Source: Duganella rivi
GTDB lineage: Bacteria; Pseudomonadota; Gammaproteobacteria; Burkholderiales; Burkholderiaceae_D
Assembly (NCBI RefSeq): GCF_009857435.1
Contig: NZ_WWCK01000010.1
Location: forward strand, 28,370 to 92,369
DNA: 64,000 bases
Direction of reading: 5' to 3'
Shown: positions 51,121-60,095 of the stretch, piece after piece
Layout of the letters: each line of letters starts with the position of its first letter
How positions within the stretch are numbered: the first letter of the stretch is position 1
The notes under the pieces: model-generated
What the model saw: only the letters and a program-made list of their open reading frames with translations
Database searches by the model: none
What the model was told of the DNA's origin: nothing
Program-made: the position numbers and the translations under genes

Positions 51121-51651
51121 TCAGGCGGTATTGCAGTTGCAGAACTTCTTGCGCTTGGGCGCATTGGGGCACGTAGCGTCTTCGTCGAGCTGCTTCCAGA
51201 AAAACACCGTCTCAACACCGTAGGGCGAACGCACCATGCCGGCGTCGGTGTAGCCACGCTGGTTGAAAAATGCCTTCCCAGTCGCGGTGCTGTGCAGTTG
51301 CAACGCCTTCACGCCCCAGCTGCAAGCCTGTTCCTCCATGCGTTTCAGCAGCGCCGTGCCGACCCCCTGCCCGCGCGCTTCCGGCAGCAAATAACACAAT
51401 GCCAGTTTGCCAGCGCCGGTCAGCAAGGCGACGCCGACGACAACACCTTCGCTCAATGCCACGAGCGAAAAATTGGTGGGCGAACTAAACCAGTTAGCCA
51501 CCATCTGCGGGGTTTTATTGCCTAGCCACGCATCAAGGACGGCGGGATCATTTTTATGATCCGCCTCGCAGCACTCCTTGATGGAACGGCGTAAGACGTT
51601 GCATGCCGCTTCTGCATCCGTCGACGCGGCAATACGAATTTCGAGACTCAT
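51121..51651 (-). CDS. GNAT-family N-acetyltransferase
   Basis: This encodes 176 residues. The acetyl-CoA loop is in LLPEARGQGVGTALLKRMEEQA (R/Q-x-x-G-x-G/A at about 96-101) and the following beta-strand LQLHSTATGKAFFNQRGYTDAG is standard for GNAT enzymes. The substrate is unknown. The C-terminus is unusual: after the fold ends, CPNAPKRKKFCNCN adds three cysteines that could bind metal. Confidence 0.88.
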   Translation of the reverse strand: MSLEIRIAASTDAEAACNVLRRSIKECCEADHKNDPAVLDAWLGNKTPQMVANWFSSPTNFSLVALSEGVVVGVALLTGAGKLALCYLLPEARGQGVGTALLKRMEEQACSWGVKALQLHSTATGKAFFNQRGYTDAGMVRSPYGVETVFFWKQLDEDATCPNAPKRKKFCNCNTA

Positions 51652-51866
51652 GTATGCTCACAAAACTTTACTAAGGGCGACTATACACCAAGCTGGATAA
51701 GGCCGTCGGATGCTGCCAGACTAGTGGGCGCTTCGATATTTGCCCACTAATGTTTTCAAAAATCCATATACGTTTTATAGTGGACTTCTAAGCATATTAC
51801 GAAAAATTCGTATCTTTTCCGGGCGAAATTTTACACCATGGACGTCTGTTATTACGAAAGCTCATT

Positions 51867-52886
51867 ATGACCACTAAAAATACTGCGCGCCGCGTTGTCA
51901 TCTCCTCGTTCTTGGCCGCCTCGGCCGCCCTGCTGGGCCTGACGCTGCAAGCGCAAGCTGCCGACACCGTGCTGCTCAATGCCGCTTATGACGTTACCCG
52001 CGAGCTGTTTAAAGAGATCAATCCGGCTTTCGTCGCCCAGTGGAAGAAAACCACCGGCGAAAGCATCGACGTCAACCAGTCGCACGGCGGCTCGTCCAAG
52101 CAGGCGCGCTCGGTGGCCGATGGCCTGGAAGCGTCGGTGGTCACCATGAACCAGGCCAACGACATCGATATCCTGGTCGAGCGCGGTGTGGTGGCGGCCG
52201 ACTGGGCCAAGAAATTCCCGAACAATGCCTCGCCGTTCTACTCCACCATGGTGTACCTCGTGCGCAAGGGCAATCCTAAACAGATCAAGGACTGGGCCGA
52301 TCTGGCCAAGCCGGGCGTGAAAGTCATCATTCCGCACCCTAAAACCTCGGGCAACGGCCGCTACACCTATCTGGCCGCGTGGGGCGCGGTAATCAAAAAA
52401 GGCGGCAACGAAGCGCAGGCGCGCGATCTGGTCGGCAAGATCTTCAAGAACGTGCCAGTGCTGGACGCCGGCGGCCGCGGCGCCACCACCACGTTCACCC
52501 AGCGTGAAATCGGCGACGTGCTGGTGACCTTTGAAAACGAAGTGAATCTGGTGCGCGAAGAGTTCGGCGACAAGTTTGACGTGGTCTACCCTTCGATCTC
52601 GATCCTGGCCGAATCGCCGGTGGCCGTGGTCGATAAAGTGGTCGACAAGCGCAACCTGCGCAAGCAAGCGACCGGCTACATCAACTTCCTGTACAGCGAA
52701 GAAGGCCAGGACATCATCGCCAAGCACTCGCTGCGCCCACGCTCGGAGAAAGCGTTCAAGAAATATAACGCCAACTTCCGTCAGGTCACCTTGTTCACCA
52801 TCGACGACGTGTTCGGCGGCTGGAAAGCAGCGCAGGCCAAGCACTTTGCCGATGGCGGCGAGTTCGACAAAATCTATAACAAGTAA
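51867..52886 (+). CDS. sbp: Periplasmic sulfate-binding protein
   Basis: This encodes 339 residues, the size of Sbp/CysP. After a signal peptide (ALLGLTLQAQA) come the family blocks LLNAAYDVTRELFKEIN, QSHGGSSKQARSV (sulfate-binding loop), TSGNGRYTYLAAWG and GQRDIGDVLVTFENE-type region (here TFTQREIGDVLVTFENEV). It delivers sulfate or thiosulfate to a CysTWA permease, which is not in this window. It is transcribed alone. Confidence 0.93.
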   Translation: MTTKNTARRVVISSFLAASAALLGLTLQAQAADTVLLNAAYDVTRELFKEINPAFVAQWKKTTGESIDVNQSHGGSSKQARSVADGLEASVVTMNQANDIDILVERGVVAADWAKKFPNNASPFYSTMVYLVRKGNPKQIKDWADLAKPGVKVIIPHPKTSGNGRYTYLAAWGAVIKKGGNEAQARDLVGKIFKNVPVLDAGGRGATTTFTQREIGDVLVTFENEVNLVREEFGDKFDVVYPSISILAESPVAVVDKVVDKRNLRKQATGYINFLYSEEGQDIIAKHSLRPRSEKAFKKYNANFRQVTLFTIDDVFGGWKAAQAKHFADGGEFDKIYNK

Positions 52887-52982
52887 CTGAGCAAATAAGA
52901 TTATTCGGAACGATTCGTTCTCAAATGGCCGTCGGCCCCGTAATCTGGAAGCGTAATAATCAACCCAGACAAAGGAAGCACG

Positions 52983-53204
52983 ATGGCCATTTCTGAAATT
53001 AATGTACGCAATCAATTCCGTGGCAAGATCAAGGAAATCATCTTTGGCCCAGTCGTTTCGGAAGTCGATGTGGAGACCCAGCACGGTATCGTCACCTCGG
53101 TGATTACCTCGCGCTCGATTCAAGACTTGAACCTCAAAGTCGGCAGCGAAGTGATTGCGCTGGTGAAATCGACCGAGGTTTCCATCGCCAAGATCGGCAG
53201 CTAG
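52983..53204 (+). CDS. Mop-type molybdopterin/molybdate-binding protein
   Basis: This encodes 73 residues consisting of one TOBE domain: INVRNQFRGKIKEIIFGPVVSEVDVETQHGIVTSVITSRSIQDLNLKVGSEVIALVKSTEVSIAK. Such small proteins form hexamers that store molybdate. A ribosome-binding site AAAGGAAG precedes the ATG. It follows the sulfate-binding gene by 96 nt and has its own terminator. Confidence 0.92.
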   Translation: MAISEINVRNQFRGKIKEIIFGPVVSEVDVETQHGIVTSVITSRSIQDLNLKVGSEVIALVKSTEVSIAKIGS

Positions 53205-53243
53205 TTACACCCCGTCCCGGCCACCGCCGTGTCCGGTCTACGG

Positions 53244-53280
53244 AAAAAAGCCCTGGGCGCTCCCGTCCCAGGGCTTTTTT
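53244..53280 (+). terminator. Strong terminator after the Mop gene
   Basis: AAAAAAGCCCTGGG (53244-53257) pairs with CCCAGGGCTTTTTT (53267-53280) across a 9-nt loop; the A run on the 5' side would also end transcription from the right. Confidence 0.92.
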
Positions 53281-53433
53281 GCATAGAATCCGATACTTAC
53301 ATTCGATAGACGAGAAGCGACTTTAATGTTATTGTCTATTCTTAGAGAATATTGCCGTATAGCTAGACTATTTGCGCACGCCGCGTCTCCCGGACGCGCC
53401 CGATAGATTCCTCCCCTTTTTGAATACCGATAT

Positions 53434-54309
53434 ATGCTCAAGAAAATTGTTGCTGTATTGCTGACCTCGTTTACTGCGGCCGCGTTTGCCGCCGTGCCGC
53501 TCGGTTCGCAGTCGGTGTTGGTGGTTGAAGACGGCACCGGCAAGGTGCTGCTGGAAAAGAACGCCAACGCCCAAGTTCCCATCGCGTCGCTGACCAAGCT
53601 GATGACCGCCATGGTGGTGCTGGACGCTAAGCAAGACATGGACGAAAAGATCGCTATCGACCGTTCCGATGTCGATATGCTGAAACATAGCGCCTCGCGC
53701 GTGCCGGTCGGCGCGGAAATTTCGCGTGGCGACGTGCTGCAGTTGGCGCTGATGTCGTCAGACAACCGTGCTGCCGCGTCGCTGGGCCGCACCTATCCGG
53801 GTGGCTCGGAAGCCTTCAAGGCGGCGGTCAAAGCCAAGATTCGCGCGCTGGGTTTGACCCAGACCGTGATTGAGGAGCCGACCGGTTTGTCGCCGCATAA
53901 TATGTCCACCGCGACTGAATTGGTGAAGATTGCAACGGCGGCTTCGGCCTACCCGGACATCCGCCGCATCACCACCGACACCAAGGACGTGATCAATATC
54001 AAAGGCCGCAAGGTTGAGTATCACAACACCAACCGCCTGGTTGGCGCCAAGGGCTGGGATGTGGGTTTGTCCAAGACCGGCTATACCGAAGAAGCCGGCC
54101 GCTGCCTGGTCATGCGCTTCAAGTCGGCTGGTAAAAATGCTACGTTGGTGTTGCTCAATGCCAAGGCCAATTCCGCGCGATTGATGGATGCGGTCAATAT
54201 TCGCCGCTTCATTGCCGGCCCGGATGAGAAACCGAAAGTGATGAAAGCGTCGGTTTCGAGCAAGAAGAAGGCTGCTAAAACCACCAAGCGTACCCGCCGC
54301 GCGATGTAA
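53434..54309 (+). CDS. pbpG: D-alanyl-D-alanine endopeptidase (PBP7/PbpG-like)
   Basis: This encodes 291 residues, an S11-family serine peptidase. A signal peptide (LLTSFTAAAFA) is followed by the three active-site motifs: SLTK (S52-K55), SDN (109-111) and KTG (214-216). The mature part lacks the C-terminal beta domain and amphipathic anchor of PBP5/6, which favours PbpG. A Lys/Arg-rich tail (SSKKKAAKTTKRTRRAM) ends the chain. It trims peptidoglycan crosslinks in the periplasm. Confidence 0.9.
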   Translation: MLKKIVAVLLTSFTAAAFAAVPLGSQSVLVVEDGTGKVLLEKNANAQVPIASLTKLMTAMVVLDAKQDMDEKIAIDRSDVDMLKHSASRVPVGAEISRGDVLQLALMSSDNRAAASLGRTYPGGSEAFKAAVKAKIRALGLTQTVIEEPTGLSPHNMSTATELVKIATAASAYPDIRRITTDTKDVINIKGRKVEYHNTNRLVGAKGWDVGLSKTGYTEEAGRCLVMRFKSAGKNATLVLLNAKANSARLMDAVNIRRFIAGPDEKPKVMKASVSSKKKAAKTTKRTRRAM

Positions 54310-54331
54310 TCGAAAACCCGCACGGCCATGC

Positions 54332-54361
54332 GGGGTCTGACCCCGTACGGGGTCAGACCCC
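54332..54361. repeat. 30-bp perfect palindrome (REP-like)
   Basis: GGGGTCTGACCCCGT is followed directly by its reverse complement ACGGGGTCAGACCCC. Each half contains GGGGTC-T-GACCCC, itself a palindrome, so the element is nested. It lies 22 nt after the pbpG stop and may terminate or stabilise transcripts. Confidence 0.8.
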
Positions 54362-54472
54362 TAAGTGGTAACGCTAGCGCAGAGGCAAAAGCATGCGGGT
54401 TAGAAGCCAGATTTTGGTGTCAACGCGCCAATTACTGGCTTAACACCAGCCGCGCCGGGTTCGGCGCGCCCC

Positions 54473-56404
54473 TCAAGCGTCCAGCAAATGCCGCAAGCCA
54501 CTCGCCCGCTGGGTACGCTGGCCGATGGCATCCAGTAGCACCTGCCCATTCGGCGTCAGTAACGTAAAGTAGTCGCGCGCCCGTGTGATGCCGGTGTAAA
54601 TTAACTCCCTCGCCAGCATCCCGCCGCCATCCTTCGGCAACACCATGGCCGTGTGCAGGAACTCCGAACCCTGCGATTTATGCACCGTCATGGCAAATGC
54701 GGTTTCCACATTTCTTAACCTTGTGGCAAGCACGCTGCGCAACGTTTCACCTTCCGAGAAGTACACCCGCAACGCTCCCGGCCGCGCAGGATCCGGCAAG
54801 GTCAAGCCGATATCGCCGTTGAACACGCCGCTCGCATAATCATTCCGCGTCACCATCACCGGCCGCCCGACATACCATTCGCCAGTTCTCTTGAGCAATC
54901 CAGCCGACTGCAATCTCTGCTCAATAGCATCATTCAAGCCAGACACGCCCCACTCGCCTTCGCGCACCGCGCACAAAATACGGAAGCTTTCGAAGCTTTT
55001 CAGAATGGCAAGTCGTACGATGTCATCGGCATTTTCCGGCAAATTCTTAACCAATTGCAAATACGGCCGGTAGCCGCTTAAGGCCAGTTGCAGCAAGTCA
55101 GAAGACTGCGCCAAGTCCGTCCACACCACCTTGCCATCTTGCCCTGAGCGCAATACTTCCACCGCCTTGGCGGTATCGCCGGCATTCACCGCCAGCGCCA
55201 GCGCGCCGATCGGGCCGCCAAAACGACGGCTTTCGCGCAGCATCACTGTCTGCTGAGCAATCGGCCCGCCGTGACCAGCGAAACTTTCCGGGATCTCTTG
55301 ACCTGTGCTGGCATGCACATATGACAAGGTTTCCGGCAGATATTCCCCGGCCTCGGCGTTATGGCACAGGTCGCCCAACACGGCCCCCGCCTCCACCGAC
55401 GCCAGCTGATCCTTGTCGCCAAGCAAGATCAACGTCGCTTGCGGCGGCAAAGCGGCCAGCAGCGCCGACATCATTTCCAAGTGGATCATTGACGCCTCAT
55501 CAACAATCAGCACGTCAACGTCAAGCTGATTGCCGGCGTGATGCTGGAATGCGCGCGTATCCGGCCTGGCGCCGAGCAGGCTATGCAGCGTTCGCGCCGC
55601 GCCCATGCGTGCCGCCAGTTCGCGCAACGGCAAAGCCGAACCGACTTTCTCCGCCAATTCATCAAGCGCAATATCGATCGACTGCTTGAGCCGCGCCGCC
55701 GCCTTGCCGGTCGGCGCCGCCAGCGCCACGCGCAAACCGGCCTGGCGCGGGCCGGCCGTGGCAAATAGCAAGGCCAGCAGGCGCGCCACCGTGTAAGTCT
55801 TGCCGGTGCCGGGGCCGCCGGTGATAATGCCCAGCTTGCCGCGCATGGCTACCGCGCACGCAACTTTCTGCCAATCCGTTCCACCGCCGCGCGCGGCATG
55901 CGGGAACAAAATATCGAGCCAGCGGCGGATTTCGGCTGTTTCGGCATCCGCATCAGCCGCCAAAACACCGCCCAGCGCCCGCGAGCGTACCGCGCCGGCC
56001 ACATGCGTTTCATCTTGCCAGTAGCGGCGCAAGTAGAGACGGTCGCCATCGAGCACCAGCGGCTGGTTGACGTCAGCTGCGCCAACAGGCCAAACTTGCG
56101 TCGCAGCAGCCAGCAGCGCGCGCCAATCTGCAACAGTTTCAGGCCAATTGCCGACAGATGCACGAAGATCGTTCCATTCATCGCCACTCCAGCCCATCAA
56201 CGCGGCCGGGTCGGCATTCAGCTCGCTCAACAGCAAGCAACTGTGGCCGCGTCCTTCCAATTCGGACAGCAGCACGCAAGCTGCCATCAATTGGGGCGAC
56301 GCCGCGCCCACCGAGGCGATAAATCGTGCGAATGCGCCACTCAGGCGGCGCAACTGGCCAGCCTCGGTCAGCACATCAACCTGTTCGAAAAATTCTTTAC
56401 TCAT
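54473..56404 (-). CDS. recD: Exonuclease V subunit RecD
   Basis: This encodes 643 residues. Its ATG overlaps the recB stop by 8 nt (ATGAGTAA). Walker A GGPGTGKT is at 196-203; the helicase motifs DVLIVDEASMIHLEMM, LILLGDKDQLASVEAG and the C-terminal AMTVHKSQGSEFLHTAMVLP with TGITRARDYFTLL are present. It is the 5'-3' helicase of RecBCD, acting on double-strand ends in recombinational repair and foreign DNA degradation. Confidence 0.95.
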   Translation of the reverse strand: MSKEFFEQVDVLTEAGQLRRLSGAFARFIASVGAASPQLMAACVLLSELEGRGHSCLLLSELNADPAALMGWSGDEWNDLRASVGNWPETVADWRALLAAATQVWPVGAADVNQPLVLDGDRLYLRRYWQDETHVAGAVRSRALGGVLAADADAETAEIRRWLDILFPHAARGGGTDWQKVACAVAMRGKLGIITGGPGTGKTYTVARLLALLFATAGPRQAGLRVALAAPTGKAAARLKQSIDIALDELAEKVGSALPLRELAARMGAARTLHSLLGARPDTRAFQHHAGNQLDVDVLIVDEASMIHLEMMSALLAALPPQATLILLGDKDQLASVEAGAVLGDLCHNAEAGEYLPETLSYVHASTGQEIPESFAGHGGPIAQQTVMLRESRRFGGPIGALALAVNAGDTAKAVEVLRSGQDGKVVWTDLAQSSDLLQLALSGYRPYLQLVKNLPENADDIVRLAILKSFESFRILCAVREGEWGVSGLNDAIEQRLQSAGLLKRTGEWYVGRPVMVTRNDYASGVFNGDIGLTLPDPARPGALRVYFSEGETLRSVLATRLRNVETAFAMTVHKSQGSEFLHTAMVLPKDGGGMLARELIYTGITRARDYFTLLTPNGQVLLDAIGQRTQRASGLRHLLDA

Positions 56405-59400
56405 GAGGTACACCCAGCAGGCTGTCGAGCCCGTCCAGCAATTCGGGATCCGGCGCCAGCCAGTAGCAGCCGCGCGTTTGTGCGTTGCCTATGCCGCGCA
56501 GGAACATGAAGATCGCGCCGCCCAGCTGTTCGGCCGGATCGTAAGCGTCGCCCAGCCGGCTTTGCAGCAGCCGGTGCAGGGCCAACATATAAATAGCGCC
56601 TTGAATATCGTAGCGATGCTCGGCCATGGCGCCGATCAGCGCGGTCTCGTGATAGGCCGCATCGCCGCCGCCCAGCGCGTTCGATTTGTAATCGAGTACC
56701 CAATAGCGGCCCTCGTGTTCGAACACCAGGTCGCAAAAACCTTTGAGCATGCCGTGTAGCGCGCGCTCCGGCAGCGCCGGGCGTGATGCGCCGCCCAGCA
56801 GGTGCGTCGCGCATAGCTGATCCAGTGCGCCAGTGGTCAAACGATCACTCGGAAACCAGAATTCCATCTCGGGCAGCGGCTCGCCGATGCTGCTCAGCGG
56901 CGCATCGATGTACGGCAGCGGCGTGACGGCGATTTCGCGTAGCCACGCCAGTGTGTCCTCCAAGCGATTGCCCCAGCCAGCGCGCTCTACGCGGCGCGTC
57001 AGGCGCGATGCAAAATTCTCGTGGCCGACGATGGCAAAGCCCTCCTGCCCCATCCACTCCAGCTGTTCGTGCAGGAAGTTGCCGGGCACGGAGCCGCGCG
57101 GGAAACGATGCCACGGCGCGTCTTCCACGCGCGTCGGCTGCGTGGTGGGCAGGTCGCCGCCTTCCAGCAGCTTCTCCTGCAATGCGTCGCGTGGCACCGG
57201 GCCGGCGGCGCTGATGGTGCCGGTCGGCCCGGTGCGGCGTGCCAGCGAACTAAAACTGCCGACCGACCAATCGCGTTCGAAATGGCCGCCGTAATGCAAG
57301 GAGTCCAGCAACGGCGGGCGTTGTTCGATGCGGCTCAAGCGCGTGGCCGGCTGTGCGTTCATCGGCAGTTGCGTGATGCTGATCGCATCGCAGCCTTTGC
57401 ACGCGTGCTGCCAGCGTTCCAGCATCAGTTCCGACGGCAGCGGCGAGCCGCCCGTCAGCAGATAGCCTAGCGCCGAATCGTGCAGCGTGTTCTCGCCTGC
57501 TTTGCGCGCGGCCAGCGCGGTGACGCCGAGCCACAGGAAATGGCGTGCACGCGTCAATGCCACGTACATCAGGCGCAAATCCTCTTGCAGGCGCGCGCGT
57601 TCGACCAAGTCCATGGCGGTCGTCCCCATGCTCATATCGACGCGGCGCACGCCGTCGTCGTCGCTAAATTCCACGAAGCTGCGATTGCGCTTGTCGGCCT
57701 TGCGCGCAGTGACGGCAAACGGCAAATACACCAGCGGATACTCAAGGCCTTTGGATTTGTGAACCGTGACTACCTTCACCAGCTCCGCGTCGCTCTCCAG
57801 GCGCAGCACGCGTTCATCGCCCGCGCCATCGCCGCCTTCAATCTGCTCCGCCAGCCAGCGGATCAGCGCTTGTTCGCCGTCCAGCTGGCGGCTGGCCGAT
57901 TGCAGCAGTTCGGCCAAGTGCAGCAGATTGGTCAGACGCCGCTCGCCGCCCGCTTGCAACAGCAAAGCCGCAGGCAGTTGCAGCTCGTGGATGAAGCGGC
58001 GCAGCATGGCCAGCACGCCTTGGCGCTGCCAGATGACGTGCAGCGCTTTCAGTTGTTCGACGCGTTCTTCCCACGCCAATTCGTCCGAGGACAGGCGCGC
58101 CAGTTCGGCCAGCGGCAAGCCTGCGGTGCTGGTGGCGAAAGCGGCGCGCGCCAATGCGCCGTCCAGCGGATTGGCGACGGCCGACAGCCAGCGCAGCACG
58201 TCGGCCGCTTCTTCGCTGTCGGTGACGGAGTCCTTGTCCGACAAATACACGCTCGGCACGCCGCGCTTTTGCAGCGCGTGGCGGATCGCCTTCGCTTCTT
58301 TGTGATCGCGCACCAGCACCGCGATGTCGGCTGGCTGCAAGCGTTTGAATTCGCCGCCGCCATCAAAGCCGGTACGCGCATCATTGAGCTTGGCGACGAT
58401 GTCTTCGGCGCAGTGATAGGCGAAGAAGTCGCGGTAAGCCTCGGACTTGAGATCCTGCGCGGCGCTGCATGCAATCACCATCGCCGGCACGTCGCCGGCT
58501 GCATTAACCATGCGCTCCTTGCGGCTCCTGGCGTCCACCGCGTCAAACGGCAGCGGATTCTCGCGCGTGTGGATGTCGCGGAAGCGGAAGGCGCCGCGTG
58601 CGAAGCCTTCGCCTGCCGCGCGTCCTTCGGCATGCAGGAACAGGTGATTGACCGCATCCACCACCGCCTTGGTCGAGCGGTAGTTGGTGCCTAGCTGGTA
58701 ATGGCGGCCGGCCGTGGCGCGCCTTGCCGACAGGTAGCTGTGAATGTCGGCGCCGCGGAAGCCGTAGATCGACTGCTTAGGATCGCCGATCAGGAACAGG
58801 CCCGTGACTGGATCGTTGTCGGCCACGCGGTACAGCTCATTGAAGATCTGGTACTGGTTCGGCGCCGTGTCCTGGAATTCGTCGACCAGCGCGACCGGGT
58901 ATTGATCGGTGATGCGCTTGCGCAGCGCAGCGCCGTTCTCGCCTTGCAGCGCGGCGTTCAAGCGGTCCAGCATGTCGGCAAAGCCGAATTGGCGATTACG
59001 CTTTTTCAGTTCCGCCATGCGGTCGGCGACGGCGGCGGCGGCATGGCGGTACAGCGCGTGCGACATTGGCTCAATTTCGGCCAGCGCATTTTTCAGCGGC
59101 TGGGTGGCGTCAAAGTCGTCCGGTATGGCCGTGCTGAAGTTCTTGGAGAACGCGTCTTCCAGTCCTTCAGGCGTGAGGCGATTCCAAGCGGTGTCCGAAA
59201 TCTCGGGCATCAAGCTGCTTGGATCTTGCGCCCACGCGCGCAGGCCGTTGAACCAGCTAGTCAAGGAGTCCGGCCGCATCTTGTTGCCGTTGAAGCACTT
59301 CGGATCGGCCGCGCGATGGCCGGCAATCCACTGCTCCATGCGGTCGGCACGCTCATGCCAGCCAGCCTTGAGGGCCGCGAGTTGCGCTTGCTGATTGCGC

Positions 59401-60095
59401 TGCACTTCAGCGATTAACACGCCCAGTTTCTCGCCGCGCGCGGCCGCCGCGCCGAAAATATCGGCGCGTTTGACCAATTCGCGGATGGATTTCTTTAACG
59501 CGCCAACGTCGCCCCAGCAGGACAGCAGCACTTCCAGCGATGGCTCGTTCAGCGGATAAACCTGCTGCCGCCAGTAGTCGTGCGCCGCGTCTTCGAACAA
59601 GGTTTGTTCGTCGCTGAGCAGCTCCTCGTCGAACAAGCTGCCGCTGTCGAAGGCGTGCTCGCGCAACATGCGCTGGCACCACGCGTCGATGGTGAAGATG
59701 GCTGCTTCGTCCATCGTCTCGGCGGCCAGTTGCAGGCGATGCGCGGCTTGCTGCTGCAGGCTGTGATCTGGATAGGACTCCAGCAGCGCATCGAGATAAT
59801 CGTCGCGCTGCTTAATCTCGCCTTTCGAGTGCGCGCGGAAGTAAGCCGCCGCTTCCACCAGGCGCTCGCGCACGCGGTTGGACAGCTCGCGCGTGGCGGC
59901 GCGGGTGAAGGTCATCACCAGGATATCGGCCGGCAGCAGCGGCCGCAGATAGGCGTTTTCACCGCCGTGTCCCAGCACCAGCCGCACGTACAGCGCAGCG
60001 ATAGTCCACGTTTTGCCGGTGCCGGCGCTGGCCTCGATCAGGCGCGAGCCGTGCAGCGGGAAAGTCAGCGGGGCGAGTTGGTTAGCGTCGCTCAT
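56397..60095 (-). CDS. recB: Exonuclease V subunit RecB
   Basis: This encodes 1232 residues, full length. Walker A ASAGTGKT is at 22-29, followed by UvrD-type motifs (VALVDEFQDTAPNQYQIF, LFLIGDPKQSIYGFRGADIHSYL, VVTVHKSKGLEYPLVYLPF, YVALTRARHFLWLG). The C-terminal nuclease domain keeps the D-x-K core in YWVLDYKSNALGG. RecB provides the 3'-5' helicase and the single nuclease of the complex. The ATG overlaps the recC stop (ATGA). Confidence 0.96.
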   Translation of the reverse strand: MSDANQLAPLTFPLHGSRLIEASAGTGKTWTIAALYVRLVLGHGGENAYLRPLLPADILVMTFTRAATRELSNRVRERLVEAAAYFRAHSKGEIKQRDDYLDALLESYPDHSLQQQAAHRLQLAAETMDEAAIFTIDAWCQRMLREHAFDSGSLFDEELLSDEQTLFEDAAHDYWRQQVYPLNEPSLEVLLSCWGDVGALKKSIRELVKRADIFGAAAARGEKLGVLIAEVQRNQQAQLAALKAGWHERADRMEQWIAGHRAADPKCFNGNKMRPDSLTSWFNGLRAWAQDPSSLMPEISDTAWNRLTPEGLEDAFSKNFSTAIPDDFDATQPLKNALAEIEPMSHALYRHAAAAVADRMAELKKRNRQFGFADMLDRLNAALQGENGAALRKRITDQYPVALVDEFQDTAPNQYQIFNELYRVADNDPVTGLFLIGDPKQSIYGFRGADIHSYLSARRATAGRHYQLGTNYRSTKAVVDAVNHLFLHAEGRAAGEGFARGAFRFRDIHTRENPLPFDAVDARSRKERMVNAAGDVPAMVIACSAAQDLKSEAYRDFFAYHCAEDIVAKLNDARTGFDGGGEFKRLQPADIAVLVRDHKEAKAIRHALQKRGVPSVYLSDKDSVTDSEEAADVLRWLSAVANPLDGALARAAFATSTAGLPLAELARLSSDELAWEERVEQLKALHVIWQRQGVLAMLRRFIHELQLPAALLLQAGGERRLTNLLHLAELLQSASRQLDGEQALIRWLAEQIEGGDGAGDERVLRLESDAELVKVVTVHKSKGLEYPLVYLPFAVTARKADKRNRSFVEFSDDDGVRRVDMSMGTTAMDLVERARLQEDLRLMYVALTRARHFLWLGVTALAARKAGENTLHDSALGYLLTGGSPLPSELMLERWQHACKGCDAISITQLPMNAQPATRLSRIEQRPPLLDSLHYGGHFERDWSVGSFSSLARRTGPTGTISAAGPVPRDALQEKLLEGGDLPTTQPTRVEDAPWHRFPRGSVPGNFLHEQLEWMGQEGFAIVGHENFASRLTRRVERAGWGNRLEDTLAWLREIAVTPLPYIDAPLSSIGEPLPEMEFWFPSDRLTTGALDQLCATHLLGGASRPALPERALHGMLKGFCDLVFEHEGRYWVLDYKSNALGGGDAAYHETALIGAMAEHRYDIQGAIYMLALHRLLQSRLGDAYDPAEQLGGAIFMFLRGIGNAQTRGCYWLAPDPELLDGLDSLLGVPHE

